The position numbers and the translations under genes were made by a program. Below, piece by piece: positions 58,226-64,000 of a DNA stretch of 64,000 nucleotides; positions within the stretch are counted from its first letter, which is position 1; every line of letters starts with the position of its first letter. This stretch comes from Tyto alba (Eukaryota; Chordata; Aves; Strigiformes; Tytonidae). The stretch spans positions 36,449,518 through 36,513,517 of the forward strand of contig NW_024881313.1 in the NCBI RefSeq assembly GCF_018691265.1. Direction: 5' to 3'. The notes under the pieces were generated by a model that worked only from the letters and a program-made list of their open reading frames with translations, did not search any database and had not been told where the DNA came from.

Positions 58226-61200
58226 CTGGGGAAAAAGAAAAAAAATCACTGTAAGGGTAATGGCTTTTAAGGGTAGAACAAAGGTCTGAAGCAGTAAATG
58301 TAGCACTCAAACATTTTAAACCAAAAGTTCAAAGTATTCAAGAAACCAGGGAAAAAAAATAAAAACGGGATCTTGCATTTTAGTTGCTGAAATGGTCGGT
58401 TAGTGTATCGGCATTTATGGGTTTTAGGAGACTGCACTGGTAAAACCCATGCTATGATTAATAGGAGACGATAGTAAGAAAGTACCTGTATTTACTGTAA
58501 CTTTTTCAGCTTTAAGATCTACTAATGGGTATATTTGTCTATTTTCACTGCAGCAACAAGAGGCTCAGCCAGACCTTGGTAGCAGGGCAGAAGCCCACTC
58601 CTTGAAGTTGACTTCATTTGAAACAATTGCCTCAGAAAAACCAGCATTTTCATTAGGCAACAGCAAAATGTCCAACAAGGACACAATGATGATAAACTAA
58701 TTTAAGGAATCCCACTTTTTTCACCCAGGAGGCAACAGTGTCAGTGCTCTTCCCATGGTCTCACTTCTGTATTGTACTTGAGAGAAGGCAATACAGTCTC
58801 GGCCAACTTGACTTTTTCCTCTCATCCTTGGACTTGACAGAGACAAATACTGTTCCATTTACAGCTTCCAAATGGAGAAGGCTGGTCACAGGGTCACCAA
58901 CTCAGTATGTAAGACATTTTGGGAAGTACACACTATATTTTCTAATTTTCCTAACCTGTCAAAACACAAGTATTTGTCTTCTGGTGGGCACTGAACATAA
59001 AAAAAAAAAAAAATGAAGCTGACCTTTCTAGAACAGATGTTGCTTAGGTAGATGATTTTATTCTTTAATTACTTAGACAACACAGGCTCTCAGTAACAGC
59101 AAAGTGACTATCTACTGAAAGAGCTGTTTTCAACATTAGGACTAAAAAAACCTGAAAAAGTCTTGTCCTCATTTGTTTTGAACATAATGTTGACACATCA
59201 CTGAAACAAAAATAACTGAATATTAGTTCTGAAGTCCTCTTTTTACTGCTACAACAGCAGAAATTTTTACTGAAGTTTGGTCAAACTCCAGAGACGTTGA
59301 TGAAGCAAGCTGGAGAGCAGCAACTACCATGAACTATCAAGAGGTTTGCTTAAGTAAGAAGTATCTGATTTCTATAAAAATAAACACAAAAACTGGTAAG
59401 AATCCAAATTTTCCTCAAGATAATGGCAAAAAGAAAAAAACATATAATTCAGCACAGTAACTCCTGTTAGAGGAACATCATTTGAAGTTCATAGGCCATC
59501 TGAGAAAGGAGTGAATTTGAGTAGGTGCCAGTTGGATTAGCTGGCCTGTGATCAAACTGTTATCAAGGATATGGTTACACAGGCAGAGCAAAGATTGAGA
59601 ACCCACGGGTTTGCTTTTAACAGCTTTTTTTGCATTCACTGGTGGAGAGAATAAAATATAACTGGAGCTCCTCTTCTGTCAGCAGACAAAAACTGTATGA
59701 GAGGTAGAGGCAAATCCACAGCTACAGTACAAGATTATCTTACTTGTGGACACAAATATAGCTGTGTATCACAACAGGTTTTCCCCCAGACTTCAAGAGG
59801 CACTCATCGCGGTGTAACTTGCTTTCTATTTTGGCATTCCCTTGAAGCAAGAGCTGAACCCCACAGTGTTACTGTTAATCCTGACTTTCATGGGAATCCA
59901 GAATCTAAATTGCTAAAGGACTTGCACTACTGTTTGCTTTTTCTTGTGGAATTTCTTAAGTCAAAAAACAGGGAAAAAAAGCGAATTTTCTAATAGCAAC
60001 CCTCAAAGTACCTAAGCAAGAATCAAAACGGTAATGATGACAAATGGAAAGACAAGCTGAAAGATAAATGCAAGTCTTGATAAAGCATAAGTGTTCATGA
60101 ACAGGCAAATGCTTTTTAAAAACAAGCCTGCTATGGGAAACTTTTTAAAAGTGTCCTGCCTCATTTCCTCGTGCCTTGGAACAGGAAGGGAAGCAGGTTA
60201 TAACGGTATCGTTTGAAATAGATGACAGATGACGGCATTTGTTGAAGTCTTTCCACGGGCTCCTGATGCTGGTAACAGGACAAAGCTGTTCCTAGAATGC
60301 CAGATTTTCCCCATTGTGTCACTAAGATAACCCAGGAACTGATTTGTCCAGCCACTGAAAGCAGTTTTTTTTTTTTTTTTTTCTCATGGCACACCACATA
60401 TAGATGAATCGATAAATCCTACCTTTTCCCTTAACTACATAATTTTAGGTTGAGACACGCAACGTTTTCAGTACCACATCCGTTCATTAATGCTGTCTGC
60501 CTATGGTCGTGTATGGCCTCAATGAGCACCAAGTGACAGGCCACACTATTTTGCTTTTTTTGAGAAAAGTCTGTATTCAAAGACGAGGAGCTGTTTCCTT
60601 TTAAAGGATAAACCCCTTTAGAGAAGAAGCTAATCAAAAGAACAGACTAATCATACTAATTTCTTATACTAGACTGTGATATGCTCTTTAAAAATAGTAA
60701 GATAGTTACTATTTGACTCTTTCATTGACTTGGAATATTGAGCTTTGTCTCTTCATGTAGAAGACTTTTTGGGAGGGAAAGGAGGTCAGAATGCATAGGC
60801 AGAGGGAGATGAACCAAACACAGCTATGCAGAGGGAGGGTTTGTTTTCTAAATAGACCTGCCATACTGCATATGCTGATGGCGACCAACAGAACCAAACA
60901 CTAGGAATTTTCTTGCTCTGATCAGCAAAGGTTAATCAGGAGAAAGTGCTACTATCTACATTAATCTCAATTATCTTCCTCCACACTGGAGAGTGAGACT
61001 GGTTTCCATGTCTGTTTGGAAAGCATGCCATTAATAGTCTCCCCATCAAAGAGTCCATGTTCATGCTGCTCCTCTACATCTCTTGCATGGAGATACAACT
61101 TTTGACCTCAAGAACGCACTCCCTATAAGCCATTCTTCCCACTCTGGTGAACCACATTCACGTGGGATGGAAAAGATCCTTTTTCTTGCACTGTGTTATA

Positions 61201-64000
61201 AATAGAGATCCTTGAAGAAGACAAGAGTGTCGGAGACATAACAATAGGTCATCAAAACAGCTTTCCAGCATTACCTTGGAGATGACAGCATTGTGCAGCA
61301 AAAAGCAGTGGGGAGGAGGAGGCCTAATTTTTGTAGTGGTTTGGATGGGTGAAGTGGAAATTCAAGGACTTGACCTTTCTGGCTTCATTCCTGTTACAGG
61401 GAAAGCAGCAGGGGCAGCTGCTGCCCCCAGAATAAACCTTCTTCTAATTCTGTCTTCTTCCCTGTTGAGTGTGGATCAAGACCTTCTCCTCTAATCCAAC
61501 AAGTCTAAAAAAACCTTTCCTCATTCATGCTTCATCTTGTTGAACAGAAGCCATCCGCCTGATTTGGATCTAACTGTGAAGCAAAAGCAAAGATGACTCT
61601 AGTGGAAGTGGGTTGTAAGTGAAATGGCAAAGTGCCGATAGACTTGTCAGGGCTCCCTCACCCACCACGAGTAAATGCAGAAGGAAGGAAGAGCTAGTTT
61701 GCATCTAGCTTTTCTCACCCTTCTTTATCTGGATCCCTCATTGAAGTCTGCAAATGAAATCTGTATCTGAAAACACTTCAAAACTCAGGTAACAAACTAA
61801 CCTAGAAAAAAAGCCTTACATCCAGAAACATGCCCAGAAAATACACAAATTGAGTCAAGGTGCTAACTGAAGAACAGAAATTGAGATTTTCATTTATTCG
61901 AAGAAAACAAAAAACCTACCCTCTCCCAACACTCTGCCCCCCCCCCCCCCCCCCCCCCCCCCAAAAAAAATGCTGGCTGGAAGGTGTTGGTGAGCTGCCT
62001 GCTGCTGAGGAAGCAGGAGAAAATTAGCAAGAATTTCATGAGGCTGGACATTGTGTGCTCCCAATGACACATCTGGCTCGGCATCCAAGCTGCAGACAGG
62101 CTGATATACCCACTGTAACAGATTTTACACCTTAGAATACATCTTTGTGCTGCACTAAAAAGCTGTCGCATTTTAAGCAAAACAAATATACAATAGTTTC
62201 AGTAAATACAAGTTATTATTGAAAAATGTTGTATTGAAACTTTAGAGACAGAACGGACCATTCATTACCAGTATTAGAGTCGCACTTGGACAAGCAGCTG
62301 CTCTGTGATTAAAAGGTTTTAAAATGAACTCAATACTTTAAAGAGGTTTTTGGGCTTTTTTTTTTTCCCCCTAATGGAACAGAAGTTAGAGCTGACAAAC
62401 CCTGTTTATTCAAAACCATGTTCAGTTTAGTGTTTCTTCCAATCCTATGAAGAAGTAACATGACACTTGACTTGCCAAGCACAGTCAAGTCTCATCATTT
62501 TGTAAAATACTAAATGAAGCACGGATTCATTTGAAGCACTGATTTCATTTTTTCTACTACAGCAAAATAATAATAATAAAAATTAAATTGCACAATGCAA
62601 TTATTCTGAACAAAATTTCAGAACTGTGTTTTCAATTATTTTATAAAATACTCTTCCCTGCTTTCCCTCCTTTACAACAGGTTAGCATTTAAGGAATTGA
62701 GACCCCTAACTAGAAGGAAATTAGCTTGTCACATCAACTTCAAGAATATGTCAGAACAAACACTGAATTCCTGTGAAACCAGCAGGAACTTTCTCCATTC
62801 CTTTCCTTCCTCTGAAGTCTTTATCACCAGTTTTCATGTAAGAACTCTACTGACCAATTAAGACAGAAGGAAAGTACATCCAAGCCATTTTATACTAGTT
62901 TCTAATGGTAACTATTTAACATTATTGTGTAATTTTCCATTTTTGAAGGAAAGGATCACAACACTTGAACTGACTGGGCCATGGTCACAGGTCACCCGTG
63001 ATGTGATAATTAATAAAGCATGCAAAAGAGACAGCAGATATAAGTGACCATTTGAACAACAGCTCAACAGAATTTAAAGTATTCTAACCTAGCAGGCAGA
63101 ATAATGTTAAAAGAGCTTTAAACAGCAGAGGAGTTTAAGCAGTGTGTTGTCAGTGTTTCTTTTCTTTTCTGTTCTAAAACAGGTGATTTTGTCATTCCTG
63201 TACATTTAATTTCACCAAATTAGAAACAGAGGCCCACTGTTTCATGTACTTTCCCCCAACTTACTTATCACTTCTAAATCTAGACAAGATGCTCAACGTA
63301 ACTCAATCAAATCCAGCCAGCCTGCACGGTTCTAAAACACAGCTCTAAAAGCACTAGTCTGACAGCATAAGGATATTCAAACATATACAAGCCTTCAATG
63401 CTGTTTTTCTTTCTTTAAAAGAATTTCCTACCTACACTAATCATGTTAGCACTTAAAAACAGCATAAAAAACACATACAAAGCTTATTAGTCTTTAATAC
63501 TGCATTTAAAATAGAAACGTCACAGACTTATTTGCACTCACTTAAGAACTACTCAAAAGTTCAGCTATACTTCATTTCTTCTACGAAGATCTGTACTCAT
63601 CTGAGTGCCTTTCATTCTATTTGAAGAAAATGCACTCTTTAATACTTCTTTTTAACATATTCCTTCATCTTTTTTACTTTAGTATGCTGTAGTCTGGTAA
63701 TTCTACAAATTCTGTAATTTGTGTCTTGGGCTCATGTACAAGTATTGCACAACTTCAAAACTGCTCACTAAGGTAACGTAGAGTGAGGATGGAAACTTGT
63801 GTGAACGAACATATATGCAATTGCTCGCTCAAGGCCTAAGAGATATTTATAAAGCAATTAAGTGTTTTACAAAATGCAGTCGGAAAACTACTGACTTCAG
63901 ACAGTTTTAACTCACATTTTCTATAGAAAAAACAAACTCTTTTTATTTATGTTTTCCTTTCTAATGAACTCCCATTTTCTCAGCTGTAATTTTGCTGGTA
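58226..64000 (-). other. CTDSPL: CTDSPL intron, partial, upstream of the 33-bp exon
   Basis: At least 5.8 kb of AT-rich intron. I looked for the conserved upstream exon (the segment with SFFCCFRDYN in the mammalian protein) and did not find it, so it is probably beyond 64000. Contents include a T18 run at 60365-60382, a C26A8 run at 61937-61970, and no recognisable gene. Confidence 0.75.
61937..61970 (+). repeat. C26A8 homopolymer junction
   Basis: Twenty-six C residues run straight into eight A residues in the CTDSPL intron. The G-run on the other strand has G-quadruplex potential. Exact length is unreliable in any assembly. Confidence 0.85.

Noticed and set aside
58541..63999. Search for the upstream CTDSPL exon with the SFFCCFRDYN segment
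   Set aside because: Nothing matching was found on the minus strand; the exon is assumed to lie outside the window.
1..64000. CRISPR arrays, operons, tRNA or rRNA genes, integrated viruses
   Set aside because: No spaced direct repeats, no cloverleaf, no rRNA similarity and no LTR or viral gene recognised in a read-through by eye.

Overview
The window is vertebrate nuclear DNA, most likely from a bird. Three things support this: split exons of a conserved animal gene, a microRNA inside one of its introns, and a CR1 LINE relic of the kind that dominates avian genomes. Nothing bacterial or phage-like is present, and nearly all open frames are chance frames in non-coding DNA.

The recognisable gene is CTDSPL (SCP3, a small CTD phosphatase of the HAD/FCP family). 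It lies on the minus strand and fills about 28.6-64 kb. Six coding exons can be placed to the base, all with GT-AG borders: 58193-58225 (33 bp alternative exon), 51330-51431, 46208-46264, 38880-38972, 37062-37247 and 35014-35139 (stop codon). Every visible intron is in phase 0. The exons before the 33-bp exon (start codon and N-terminal region) lie beyond base 64000. The last exon runs into a long AT-rich 3' UTR with candidate poly(A) signals at 31279, 30263 and 28645. The intron between 38973 and 46207 carries the mir-26a hairpin (42474-42558) on the same strand as the host, as in other vertebrates.

Bases 1 to about 28.6 kb are downstream of CTDSPL and more GC-rich. I find no exon I can defend there. 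This part holds a decayed CR1 LINE 3' end (25555-25962), a short CR1-like scrap beside a 100-bp polypurine tract (20195-20345), two CpG-rich islands (26041-26290 and 27721-28140) that look like promoters of something unidentified, several AT-rich blocks rich in homeodomain-like sites that may be enhancers, and long homopolymer runs.

The most interesting signals are regulatory. Two perfect 8-mer miR-26 seed sites (32032-32039 and 30311-30318) and one 7-mer lie in the putative 3' UTR of the gene that hosts miR-26a, which suggests an intrinsic feedback loop. A near-perfect 22-bp hairpin with a 10-nt loop sits in an intron at 55109-55162. A REST/RE1-like site lies in one intron and a pair of RFX X-box-like sites in another. 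Roles of regulatory sites are inferred from motif matching by eye; no search or alignment was run.
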